Positions 16,618 to 24,407 of a stretch of 64,000 nucleotides of DNA are shown one piece after another. A program made the position numbers and the translations under genes. Origin of the DNA: Herbiconiux solani NBRC 106740 (GTDB lineage Bacteria; Actinomycetota; Actinomycetes; Actinomycetales; Microbacteriaceae); assembly GCF_001571005.1 (NCBI RefSeq), contig NZ_BCST01000002.1:372001-436000 (forward strand), read 5' to 3'. Position 1 is the first letter of the stretch. Every line of letters begins with the position of its first letter. Under the pieces are notes generated by a model. That model did not search any database. It was not told the DNA's origin and saw only the letters and a list, made by a program, of their open reading frames with translations.

Positions 16618-17091
16618 TCAGGCCTTGCCGGGGAGGGCCTCGTGGCCGCGCTCGGCCGAGTCCGTGATGGGGCGCAGGGCCGGGATGCCGGCGATCAGGG
16701 CATCGCGCTGGGCGGCGTCGAGATCGTCCGCCCATCCGCTGAGCTCACTCGCCCAGTGACGGTAGATGCGGCGGATCTCGTTCTGCGCCTTCGCCGAGGG
16801 AAACACCCGCACCGATCGCTTGTCGCTCTCGTGCGGCTTGCGGCTGACGAAACCCTGCTGCTCGAGCTCGGCGATCGCGGCGCTGGTGTTGCTGCGCTGC
16901 TTGCCCGTGGCGGCCGCCAGCTCGACCACGGTGAGGCCAGGGCTCCGCACGATGATGCGCACGAGCTCGCGCGGCACCTCCGACAGGTCGTTGAATACCG
17001 TCTCGAGGTCTTGCCGCAGCACGAACGAGATCCGGATGACGGCTCGCGCCAGCTCCTCGAATGGGTCTGCCTCGTCGTATACCGGCTGCAT
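16618..17091 (-). CDS. MarR-family transcriptional regulator
   Basis: 157 residues. The central winged helix (VPRELVRIIVRSPGLTVVELAAATGKQRSNTSAAIAELEQ) and the basic wing (RKPHESDKRSVRVFPSA) are typical of MarR proteins, which bind small palindromes as dimers and are released by ligands. An inverted repeat TATC-N5-GATA overlaps the start codon, fitting autoregulation. It is convergent with the regulator at 15647 and divergent from the sugar-binding lipoprotein at 17228. Confidence 0.88.
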   Translation of the reverse strand: MQPVYDEADPFEELARAVIRISFVLRQDLETVFNDLSEVPRELVRIIVRSPGLTVVELAAATGKQRSNTSAAIAELEQQGFVSRKPHESDKRSVRVFPSAKAQNEIRRIYRHWASELSGWADDLDAAQRDALIAGIPALRPITDSAERGHEALPGKA

Positions 17092-17107
17092 ATCTCAAGG
17101 ATACACA
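17091..17107. promoter_or_regulatory. Variant cluster operator at the marR start
   Basis: TATCTCAAGGATACACA. It has the same length and TACACA tail as the four TATGYNNNACATACACA sites, but its arms are TATC/GATA rather than TATG/CATA. It overlaps the MarR start codon and lies 120 bp before the binding-protein gene. Confidence 0.5.
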
Positions 17108-17227
17108 AATGGGCTCGCACTATCGCTTCGCGGCCGACTGCGAGACGCTGATGCCCAGCCCGGATCCGCGGCCCGATTCGCGGCCCGACCCGCAGCCGGA
17201 TCTGCGGCCGGACGAATGAGAGAAACG

Positions 17228-18505
17228 ATGAGACGGAAAGCACTCGCGGCCGCCGCCCTCGGCATCAGCACCGCCCTGGCCCTGGCCGGATGCACGGGCG
17301 GGACGTCAGGTGGCGGGCCGGGCGACGGCGGGACCGCCGAGGTGCGCGTCTGGCTGAACGGCACCGACACCCCTGACAGTGCGCGCGATTACCTCAAGAC
17401 CACGTTCGAGAAGGAGCACCCGGGCTCCACCCTCACGATCGAGGAGCAGGCCTGGACCGGCCTCGTCGACAAGCTCACCACCAACCTCTCGGGGTCCGAC
17501 AGCCCCGACGTGGTCGAGATCGGCAACACCCAGGCGGCGGCGTTCACCTCGGCCGGCGCCTTCCTCGACCTCACCGACCTGAAGGAGCAGCTGGGCGGAG
17601 ACGATCTCCTGCCCGGCTTCGTGGAGGCGGGCTCCTACGACGGAAAGTTCTTCGCAGCTCCCTACTACTCCGGCGCCAGCCTGGTCTTCTACCGGAAGGA
17701 CCTGCTCGCGGCGGCAGGTCTCACGGTGCCGACGACGTTCGACCAATACGTGTCGAACGGCATCGCCCTCGCCAAGGCCAACCCCGGCGTCTCGGGCATC
17801 TCCTTCCCGGGTCAGGACTGGTACAACCTCCTGCCCTACATCTGGGAGAACGGCGGCGAGGTCGCGACCGAGGACGGCGACACCTGGACCTCGAGCTTCT
17901 CGAGCCCCGAGTCGGTCGCGGGCCTCGAGCAGGCGCAGAAGGTGATGGACCAGGCCTCCGTCGCTCCGAAGGACGGCAACCAGGCCGACCCGCAGGTGCC
18001 GTTCTGCGCGGGGACCATCGCGACGCTCGTCGCACCGAGCTGGGTGAGCAAGGCCATCCTCGCTCCGGCCGACGCGACGGAGCCCGGCTGCCCCGACCAG
18101 GCGGCGAACCTCGGCGTCTACGCCCTGCCCGGGAAGGACGGCGGGGCGGCGCACGTGTTCGCCGGGGGCTCCAACATCGCGGTCTCGGCGAGGTCCGAGC
18201 ATCCCGATCTGGCCACCGACGCCCTGGAGATCATGCTCAGCGACGACTACCAGACGATCCTCGGTCAGCACGGCTTCGTGCCGGCGAAGATCTCGCTGGC
18301 GTCCACCCTGGGCTCCGACGAGGTCGCGACGGCGATCGGCGAGGCGGCGGCGAACGTGAAGCTCACCCCGACCTCGCCGAGGTGGGCCGACGTCGAGGCC
18401 TCCGGGGTTCTTCAGGACTTCTCGCTCAGCATCGCGCAGGGCGGTGATGTCGAGGACCTCGCGAAGGCGCTCGACGAGAAGATCGACGGCATCCTCAACT
18501 CCTGA
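17228..18505 (+). CDS. ABC transporter sugar-binding lipoprotein (family 1), orphan
   Basis: 425 residues with a lipobox (TALALAGC, Cys about 23). The remainder is a family-1 solute-binding protein: VRVWLNGTDT near the start, the domain hinge region with DVVEIGNTQAAAF, a sugar-stacking aromatic-rich stretch (FFAAPYYSGASLVFYRKDLLAAAGL) and a C-terminal ALEIMLSDDYQ block. It should capture sugars or oligosaccharides for an ABC importer, but no permease or ATPase gene is nearby. An in-frame ATG at 17216 is an alternative start. Confidence 0.88.
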   Translation: MRRKALAAAALGISTALALAGCTGGTSGGGPGDGGTAEVRVWLNGTDTPDSARDYLKTTFEKEHPGSTLTIEEQAWTGLVDKLTTNLSGSDSPDVVEIGNTQAAAFTSAGAFLDLTDLKEQLGGDDLLPGFVEAGSYDGKFFAAPYYSGASLVFYRKDLLAAAGLTVPTTFDQYVSNGIALAKANPGVSGISFPGQDWYNLLPYIWENGGEVATEDGDTWTSSFSSPESVAGLEQAQKVMDQASVAPKDGNQADPQVPFCAGTIATLVAPSWVSKAILAPADATEPGCPDQAANLGVYALPGKDGGAAHVFAGGSNIAVSARSEHPDLATDALEIMLSDDYQTILGQHGFVPAKISLASTLGSDEVATAIGEAAANVKLTPTSPRWADVEASGVLQDFSLSIAQGGDVEDLAKALDEKIDGILNS

Positions 18506-18540
18506 CGACGGCGGCAGACGCCTGGATGCATCCAGTCGAT

Positions 18541-18557
18541 TATGTAGAACATACATA
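18541..18557. promoter_or_regulatory. Cluster operator, site 2
   Basis: TATGTAGAACATACATA, containing a perfect 13-bp inverted repeat TATGT-AGA-ACATA. It lies 36 bp after the binding-protein stop and 139 bp before the regulator at 18696. It is one base from the cluster consensus in the tail. Confidence 0.6.
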
Positions 18558-18645
18558 AATTACGGCACGCGACCGGTCTGATCGTGAGGTCTCCACAGTC
18601 TTCGCCGGCCGGCTTGCACCCCCTCGCCCGAGGTCTACATTTACG

Positions 18646-18662
18646 TATGCATCACATACACA
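18646..18662. promoter_or_regulatory. Cluster operator, site 3
   Basis: TATGCATCACATACACA, 34 nt before the ATG of the regulator at 18696. Together with site 2 it gives this regulator gene two copies, fitting autoregulation. Spacing to the start codon is similar to that of sites 1 (39 nt) and 4 (44 nt). Confidence 0.65.
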
Positions 18663-18695
18663 TGTACGCAATGACCATGAGACCAGGACGTGGAA

Positions 18696-19691
18696 ATGTA
18701 CGACGAAACTCTATTGGCGATCGTCTATCGCGGACGACCGGGGACGACCCGGGAGCTCGCGACGCTCGCCCACCTCAGCCCCGAGGAGGCGGAGGCGGCC
18801 GTGACCGGACTCCGGGCTCAGGGACTGATCGACGGAAGCGGCGACGAGCTGCGATACCTCGACCCCGCCGCGTGGGCGGCCGCCACGGTCGCCGCCAGGT
18901 CGGCCGAGCTCCGGACAACCTCCCAGGAGGCCCTCGGCGCGCTCGAGCAGGTCATGTCCGACCTCCCCACACTGCTCCAGCACTGGTCGGTCGGCGAGGC
19001 GTCGGAGAACCCGGTGCCCGTGGTCACCCGCCACGGCAAGCATGCCTCGGAGGACCTCTGGTACGAGACCGCCCGCCACGACGGCGGCACGCTCTGCGCC
19101 GTGCTGCCTCAGCTCGACCGCTTTCTCGACCCCTCCCTCGAGTGGACGGCACGCTTCATCCGCGCCCTGGCGCGGAAGGACGCCGTGCGCGTGATCGTGC
19201 CGACCGCGATGGTCGACACGGAGACCGCGATCCTGCGGCTGATGCAGTACCGGGCGGCCGGCGTCCGGTTCCGGCTGCTGGATGCGCCTCCGAGCTGGTT
19301 CTGGGTCGACGGCGATCAGCTCGCCCTTCCCTTCGAGTGGGGCGAGCACCGGCCGACGAGCGCACTCGGGATGCGCAACCCCGCACTCGCGGGAATGGCC
19401 CAGGCCTACTTCGATCAGCTCTGGCAGCGCACCGAACCCCTGACCCAGGCCTGCGAACCGTGGACGCCGCTGCTGAAGCTGATGCGACGGGGGATCACCC
19501 TCGAGACCGCCTCCCGCCGGCTGGGCATCAACCCGCGCACCGGCCGCCGCCGCGTCGCGAAGGCGATGGAGCACTACGGCGTCGCCACGCTCTTCGCCCT
19601 CGGGGTCGCCTGGGCGGCGAGCGACAGCGGCCGGCCTCAGTTCACGCAGGGGATGCCGCCCGACTGGAGCGGGGTGCTCGAGTCGGTATAG
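18696..19691 (+). CDS. Two-HTH transcriptional regulator, paralog 2
   Basis: 331 residues from ATG 18696. A GTG two codons earlier is possible, but the ATG aligns with the paralog (MYDETLL versus MDDETLL). Same layout as the protein at 15647: N-terminal winged helix (TTRELATLAHLSPEEAEAAV), a sensing domain with VRVIVPTAMVDT and APPSWFWVDGDQLALPFEWG, and a C-terminal HTH (GITLETASRRLGINPRTGRR). Two copies of the 17-bp site precede it. Its 3' end overlaps the convergent LCP gene by 55 bp. Confidence 0.75.
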   Translation: MYDETLLAIVYRGRPGTTRELATLAHLSPEEAEAAVTGLRAQGLIDGSGDELRYLDPAAWAAATVAARSAELRTTSQEALGALEQVMSDLPTLLQHWSVGEASENPVPVVTRHGKHASEDLWYETARHDGGTLCAVLPQLDRFLDPSLEWTARFIRALARKDAVRVIVPTAMVDTETAILRLMQYRAAGVRFRLLDAPPSWFWVDGDQLALPFEWGEHRPTSALGMRNPALAGMAQAYFDQLWQRTEPLTQACEPWTPLLKLMRRGITLETASRRLGINPRTGRRRVAKAMEHYGVATLFALGVAWAASDSGRPQFTQGMPPDWSGVLESV

Positions 19692-20941
19692 CTGGTCGGG
19701 GGCGGCGTGCCGGGCGCATCCGTCGACGACGGATCGCCCGGGGCGCCGGTCGCGGGTGACGACGGGTCGGTCGAGTCGGACGAGTCGGCCGGGTCGGTCG
19801 GGCCCGGCGTCTCCGTCGGGCTCGGCTGCGGCGACAACAGCGACTGCACGATCGCGTGGATCTGATCGGCGTCGACGATGTTGACGTCCTTGCCGTCGAT
19901 GGTGTCGTAGCGATCGATCGGCAGGGTCTGGAAGGTGATGGCGCCCCCGGCCATCCGCTGCGCCTGGCTCGCGAAGCTGAGCAGGTCGAAGCCGCTGTCG
20001 ACGGCCACGTACTGCTTGGCCGTGTCGATCAGGCTGCGCATCGTGCCGAAGTCGGTGAAGGTGTCGGCCTGCTTCAGCTTGAAGGCCAGCGAGACGATGA
20101 AGGCCTGCTGCCGCCGGGTGCGATCGAGGTCGGTGAGTTCGAGATCCGAGGGTCCGGTGTCGCGGCGCTGGCGCACGAAGCTCATCGCCTGCGAGGCGTC
20201 GAGCTCCTGCACCCCGGCGGGGAAGTCGGCGCCGGAGAAGGAGTCCTGGGTCGCCTGGTTGAGGCAGACGGTCACCGGCTGCACGGCCTTGGCGACCTCG
20301 TAGAAGGCGCCCATGGTGATCTCGATGAAGTGATCGATGCGCACACCGCCGAGGAAGTCGGAGACCGTCTGGATCTCGGCCTGCCGGCCCGCATCCCGAG
20401 CCTGCTGGTAGGCATCCGCCTCGGGCACCCCGTCGGCGGTGAGCGCGGTCAGCTTCTCGTCGAGCGCCAGCCCGTAGGCCTCCTTGATCTTCGACTTCGA
20501 CACCCCGTCGGGCTCACCGGCGAGGGGGGCGTAGTCGTCGCGCGGGATCGAGATGCCGACGGCCTGCCCACCGCCCGCCGGGATGTGGATCAGCATGAGC
20601 ACGTTCGCGTTGTACCCGCCGTCGGACTGGTCGCCGGCGTTGATGGCGTTGTAGATCTCGTCGGGAAGGGGCTGACCCTGCTGGTCGACCCGGCTGTCGA
20701 GCCCCATCACCAGGATGTTCGACTCACCCGTGTTCTGAGGCACCCCGGGGTCTGACGTCCCGGTCGGCAACGCGATGTCGGATCGCTGGAGGCCGTTCGA
20801 GAGGTCGAGGTAGTTGTAGACGACGAAGCCGCCGGCGCCGAGCAGGACGACGACGAGTCCCAGGCCCAGCCCGACGAACAGACGTCGTCGCCGGAAGCGG
20901 CGCTTCCTCTCGTGCCGGGGTTCGCGCTCGTGGATGGACAT
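19637..20941 (-). CDS. LytR-CpsA-Psr (LCP) family cell-wall protein
   Basis: 434 residues from ATG 20941, which has AAGGAG 6 nt upstream. A basic cytoplasmic tail (KRRFRRRR) precedes a single membrane helix (residues about 23-45). The LCP domain (about 75-330) contains NILVMGLDSR, VGISIPRDDY and MSFVRQRRDTGPSDL, with the conserved Arg/Asp residues that bind pyrophosphoryl polyprenol. LCP proteins attach secondary wall polymers to peptidoglycan outside the cell. The C-terminus is a long Ser/Pro/Asp/Thr-rich tail. Confidence 0.93.
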   Translation of the reverse strand: MSIHEREPRHERKRRFRRRRLFVGLGLGLVVVLLGAGGFVVYNYLDLSNGLQRSDIALPTGTSDPGVPQNTGESNILVMGLDSRVDQQGQPLPDEIYNAINAGDQSDGGYNANVLMLIHIPAGGGQAVGISIPRDDYAPLAGEPDGVSKSKIKEAYGLALDEKLTALTADGVPEADAYQQARDAGRQAEIQTVSDFLGGVRIDHFIEITMGAFYEVAKAVQPVTVCLNQATQDSFSGADFPAGVQELDASQAMSFVRQRRDTGPSDLELTDLDRTRRQQAFIVSLAFKLKQADTFTDFGTMRSLIDTAKQYVAVDSGFDLLSFASQAQRMAGGAITFQTLPIDRYDTIDGKDVNIVDADQIHAIVQSLLSPQPSPTETPGPTDPADSSDSTDPSSPATGAPGDPSSTDAPGTPPPTSYTDSSTPLQSGGIPCVN

Positions 20942-21073
20942 ACGGCTCCTTTCGCCGTCGTCCACTCTGAAGGCGGAGGGGCGGCCGAAGCTGAGCGACG
21001 CCGGTGCGTAGCCCGTCCGTTGCCTGCGGGAACCCCCGCACGCCGCGTGATTCCGCGGATCCGTCGGTCGTGT

Positions 21074-21099
21074 CCTCTTGCGGACTTGGCCGCTAGAGG
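21074..21099. repeat. 26-bp dispersed palindrome, copy 2
   Basis: Outer arms CCTCT/AGAGG around TGC-GGACTTGGCC-GCT. It is 21/26 identical to the copy at 10439-10464, and the outer arm changes are compensatory (CCGCT/AGCGG versus CCTCT/AGAGG), so pairing is kept. It lies in the gap between the LCP and YbjQ genes. Confidence 0.6.
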
Positions 21100-21193
21100 A
21101 TCGTGCCGGAGCCGGCGAGCGAGTGAACGGATGCGCGGGGAAGCCGAGAGGCCCGGAAGCCGGGAGGCCGGAGAGCCGGGAGGGCCCGGAGGG

Positions 21194-21508
21194 TCAGCCG
21201 AGCTTGACGGCCGTGCCGTAGGCCACGACCTCCTGGGCGTTCGGCCCCACCTCGCTCGCATCGAAGCGCATCGCGACGACGGCGTCGGCGCCGAGCGCCT
21301 GGGCGGCCTCGGTGAGTCGCTGCTTGGCCTCCTCGCGGCTCTGCGAGAGCTGCTTGGTGAGGCCGGCGAGCTCGCCTCCGACCAGCGACTTGAGACCGGC
21401 ACCGAACTGCGCGCCGGCGTTGCGGGAGCGCACCGTCAGGCCCGTCACCTCGCCCAGCACCTCGGTGATCTGACGGCCGGGGACATCGTTCATCGTGGAG
21501 ATCAGCAT
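21194..21508 (-). CDS. YbjQ/UPF0145 family protein
   Basis: 104 residues from ATG 21508. The sequence LISTMNDVPGRQITEVLGEVTGLTVRSR and the ALGADAVVAMRFD block match the YbjQ (UPF0145, DUF74) family, small cytosolic proteins that assemble into rings and are sometimes called heavy-metal-binding. Family length is 100-110 residues, so it is complete. The start codon has no strong ribosome site. Confidence 0.88.
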   Translation of the reverse strand: MLISTMNDVPGRQITEVLGEVTGLTVRSRNAGAQFGAGLKSLVGGELAGLTKQLSQSREEAKQRLTEAAQALGADAVVAMRFDASEVGPNAQEVVAYGTAVKLG

Positions 21509-21583
21509 GGCGAAATCATGCCAGACCGCCTGGCAGGTTGCTGAGACCGACGTGCGCGGCATCGGATGCCCGCTAGATTTATG

Positions 21584-21600
21584 TATGTCAGACATACACA
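21584..21600. promoter_or_regulatory. Cluster operator, site 4
   Basis: TATGTCAGACATACACA with perfect 13-bp palindrome TATGT-CAG-ACATA, 44 nt before the ATG at 21645. Similarity to site 1 continues downstream (ACACACCGTGTGT versus ACACATCGAGTGTG), so the two paralogous secreted-protein genes share a promoter-region block as well as coding sequence. Confidence 0.7.
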
Positions 21601-21644
21601 CCGTGTGTCGAGCAGACAGAACTCGAAAAGGAAGTGCATCACTC

Positions 21645-22268
21645 ATGATTCGGAATCTCGTCACCAAGACCGTCATCGCCGGAGCTGTGGCGACCTGCGT
21701 CGCCGTCGTCGGCATCTCCGCCGCCGCCGCGCAGGCAGGGGAACCGACCTCGGCCGGCACCACCGGCCCGGTCCAGACCTCGCTGATCACCACGCCCGCC
21801 CCCACCCCGGCGCCGACCCCGGCACCCGCGCCCGCACCCGCCCCGGCCCCGGCCACCGGCGGCGCGACCTCGTCCTCCGGCCTGCAGGTCGAGGTGTACA
21901 AGACCGAGCAGGGCATGTCCCACCACCAGCTCGACTACAAGATCACCAACACCTCGAACGACACGGTGACCATCGAGGGCGCACCGGACACCGCGACGCT
22001 GTTCCCGGGACGCGACTTCCGCATCCAGAACGGCGACACCACGTTCTCGAAGAACTCGCCCGCCGCCCCCATCACCCTGAAGCCCGGTGAGAGCGCCTAC
22101 GGCGAGATCGCCTGGGCCGAGGGCGACTCCACCGGGGGCACGCCCGGCGACCTCGTCGCCTCCTGGAGCGCGATCCCCGGTCAGGACCTCGACCTGGGCG
22201 GAGTAGCCAACTTCCCCGAGGGCGGCACCTACACCGCCACGAACGTGCACGCCCAGCCGCTGCAGTAA
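21645..22268 (+). CDS. Secreted protein of unknown function, paralog of the gene at 14997
   Basis: 207 residues. Starts MIRNLVTKTVIAGAVATCVAVVGI, a signal peptide or anchor, followed by a Pro/Ala-rich spacer (alternating AP, about residues 50-71). The C-terminal domain (about 78-207) has VEVYKTEQ, QLDYKITNTSNDTVTIEGAPDT, KPGESAYGEIAWAEG and TYTATNVHAQPLQ. These match the paralog at 14410-14997 throughout the domain, but the spacer and Cys content differ. I recognise no described family. A strong hairpin follows the gene. Confidence 0.82.
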   Translation: MIRNLVTKTVIAGAVATCVAVVGISAAAAQAGEPTSAGTTGPVQTSLITTPAPTPAPTPAPAPAPAPAPATGGATSSSGLQVEVYKTEQGMSHHQLDYKITNTSNDTVTIEGAPDTATLFPGRDFRIQNGDTTFSKNSPAAPITLKPGESAYGEIAWAEGDSTGGTPGDLVASWSAIPGQDLDLGGVANFPEGGTYTATNVHAQPLQ

Positions 22269-22320
22269 CGGGCGGCCCGACCGGGTAGCCCAACAAGCAG
22301 CCCGCCCGACCACTCCACCC

Positions 22321-22364
22321 GATGGCCCGGGGCCGTATCCCTTTTGATACGACCCCGGGCCATC
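22321..22364. terminator. Strong hairpin terminator
   Basis: A 19-bp stem with one mismatch: left arm 22321-22339 (GATGGCCCGGGG...), right arm 22346-22364 (...CCCCGGGCCATC), loop CCTTTT. It falls after the secreted-protein gene and before the epimerase operon. The tail is only weakly T-rich (GCCTTTCTC). Confidence 0.8.
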
Positions 22365-22408
22365 GCCTTTCTCGGCGCCTCCGAACAAGGGGTATGTATT
22401 GTGGCGGA

Positions 22409-23536
22409 ATGGGAACCGTGCTCGTGACGGGCGGTGCCGGCTTCATCGGGAGCACGGTCGTCGAACGAGCCCTCGAACGCGGGATGACGGTGCGGGTGAT
22501 CGACTCGTTCCGGAGCGACGTGCACCCCGAGAGCGAGCTGCCGGATGACGGCGGCCGGCAGGCTGCGGAAGCCGCCGGAGACGCGCGGGTCGAGGTGATC
22601 CGGGGCGACATCCGCGACCTCGAGACCGTGCGCGACGCCCTGCAGGGCGTCGACGTGGTGTGCCACCAGGCCGGCAAGGTCGGGCTCGGGGTCGACTTCT
22701 CGGATGCGCCCGACTACGTCTCGTCGAACGACTACGGCACCGCGGTGCTGCTGCGGGCCATGGGCGACGAGGGCGTGAAGCGCCTGGTCTACGCCTCCTC
22801 GATGGTGGTCTACGGCGAAGGCCGCTACCGCGACGCCGCCGGCCACGACGTGCGGCCGGCCCCGCGACGGGTCGACGACCTCGAGAGCGGGCGGTTCGAG
22901 CCGATCGACCCCGCCACGGGCCTGCCGCTCGAGCCGGCGCTCATCGCCGAGGACTCCGCGCTCGACCCCCGCAACGTCTACGCCACCTCGAAGCTCGCCA
23001 TGGAATACCTCGCGGCATCCTGGGCCCGCTCCACCGGCGGCAGCGCCGTGGGCCTCCGCTATCACAACGTCTACGGCCCCGGCATGCCGCAGAACACGCC
23101 CTACGCCGGCGTGGCCTCGCTGTTCCGCTCGGCGCTCGAGCGCGGCGAGGCACCGCGCGTCTTCGAAGACGGCGGCCAGCGCCGCGACTTCGTGCACGTG
23201 CGCGACGTGGCCGCCGCCAACCTCGCCGCGATCGAGTGGACCGAGGATGCCCCGGCCGGCCGCACGCGCGTCTTCAACGTCGGGTCGGGCGTCGTGCACA
23301 CGATCGGCGACATGGCCGAGGCGCTCAGTCGCGCGTTCGGCGGGCCGGCACCGATCGTGACGGGCGAATACCGCCTCGGCGACGTGCGGCACATCACCGC
23401 CTCCTCCGCACGCATCCGGGATGAACTGGGCTGGCAGGCCGAGGTCGACTTCGAGGCCGGGATGCGCGAGTTCGCATCGGCGCCCCTCCGCGCGGCGGCG
23501 GGCACAGCAGGCGCTACGGCAGCAGGCATCCGATGA
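22409..23536 (+). CDS. NAD-dependent epimerase/dehydratase, sugar-nucleotide type
   Basis: 375 residues from ATG 22409, so that the Rossmann motif TGGAGFIGS sits at the N-terminus. An ATG at 22394 is an alternative. Active-site residues are visible: YASSMVVYG and the YxxxK in NVYATSKLAMEYL, then GLRYHNVYGPG and RDFVHVRDVAAAN. This is the UDP-glucose 4-epimerase-like extended SDR family. It is the first gene of a six-gene operon; the next gene overlaps by ATGA. Confidence 0.88.
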   Translation: MGTVLVTGGAGFIGSTVVERALERGMTVRVIDSFRSDVHPESELPDDGGRQAAEAAGDARVEVIRGDIRDLETVRDALQGVDVVCHQAGKVGLGVDFSDAPDYVSSNDYGTAVLLRAMGDEGVKRLVYASSMVVYGEGRYRDAAGHDVRPAPRRVDDLESGRFEPIDPATGLPLEPALIAEDSALDPRNVYATSKLAMEYLAASWARSTGGSAVGLRYHNVYGPGMPQNTPYAGVASLFRSALERGEAPRVFEDGGQRRDFVHVRDVAAANLAAIEWTEDAPAGRTRVFNVGSGVVHTIGDMAEALSRAFGGPAPIVTGEYRLGDVRHITASSARIRDELGWQAEVDFEAGMREFASAPLRAAAGTAGATAAGIR

Positions 23537-24288
23537 CCCCGGCCCGCGCCGAGAACCCGGCACCCACCAGCACCCCGGCCCGCGTCGACGTGATCCTCCC
23601 CTGCCTCGACGAGGAGGGCGCCCTCCCCTGGGTGCTCGGCCGTCTGCCCGAGGGCTACCGCGCGATCGTCGTCGACAACGGTTCGACCGACGACTCCGCC
23701 GCCGTGGCCGCTTCCCTCGGCGCCACCGTCGTCACCGAACCCCGCCGCGGCTTCGGCTCGGCCGCCCACGCCGGGCTCCTGGCCGCGACCGCCCCGATCG
23801 TGGCGTTCTGCGACGCCGATGCCTCGATGGATCCGGCCGACCTCGTCGCCCTGGTCGCGCTCGTCGAGTCCGGGAAGGCCGGCCTCGCGCTCGGCCGCCG
23901 CAGGCCGACGAACCGCGGGGCCTGGCCCTGGCACGCCCGGCTGGCCAACCGGGCGCTGGCCCTGCTCATCCGGCTGCGGTCCGGCATCCGCCTGCACGAC
24001 CTCGGGCCGCTCCGCGCGGCCCGCCGGGACGACCTGCTCGCCCTCGACCTCCGCGACCGCCGCAGCGGCTACCCGCTGGAGATGGCGCTCGGGATCTCGA
24101 AGGCCGGGCTCACCATCGTCGAGCGCGACATCCCGTACAGCCCCCGCGTCGGGCGCTCGAAGGTCACCGGCACGATCCGCGGCACGATCTCGGCCGTCAC
24201 CGACATGTCCCGGCTACTGCGCGCCCACAAAGCGGATGCGAGCCGCCGCAACCGCCGCTCACGCGACACCCGGGTGGTGCCTTCCTGA
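23533..24288 (+). CDS. Family 2 glycosyltransferase
   Basis: 251 residues. The N-terminal GT-A fold shows VILPCLDEEGALPWVL, VVDNGSTDDSA and the metal-binding acidic motif CDADASMDPADL (DxD-like). It resembles the dolichyl-phosphate mannose synthase-like group that acts on polyprenyl phosphates. No C-terminal membrane helices are evident. It starts inside the epimerase stop codon, so translation is coupled. Acceptor and donor unknown. Confidence 0.88.
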   Translation: MTPARAENPAPTSTPARVDVILPCLDEEGALPWVLGRLPEGYRAIVVDNGSTDDSAAVAASLGATVVTEPRRGFGSAAHAGLLAATAPIVAFCDADASMDPADLVALVALVESGKAGLALGRRRPTNRGAWPWHARLANRALALLIRLRSGIRLHDLGPLRAARRDDLLALDLRDRRSGYPLEMALGISKAGLTIVERDIPYSPRVGRSKVTGTIRGTISAVTDMSRLLRAHKADASRRNRRSRDTRVVPS

Positions 24289-24407
24289 GCGCGGGCTGGG
24301 TGAAGCATCCGATCGGCACACCGCGACGAACCACTTGTGCACCGCCGGACCACCGGCACCGAGGCCCACAGCAGGGGCTGCAGCAATCAGCGAACAAGGG
24401 ACATCAC

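Noticed and set aside
22391-22400. TATGTATTGT before the epimerase as a fifth cluster operator
   Set aside because: Only the left half-site is present; there is no ACATA arm.
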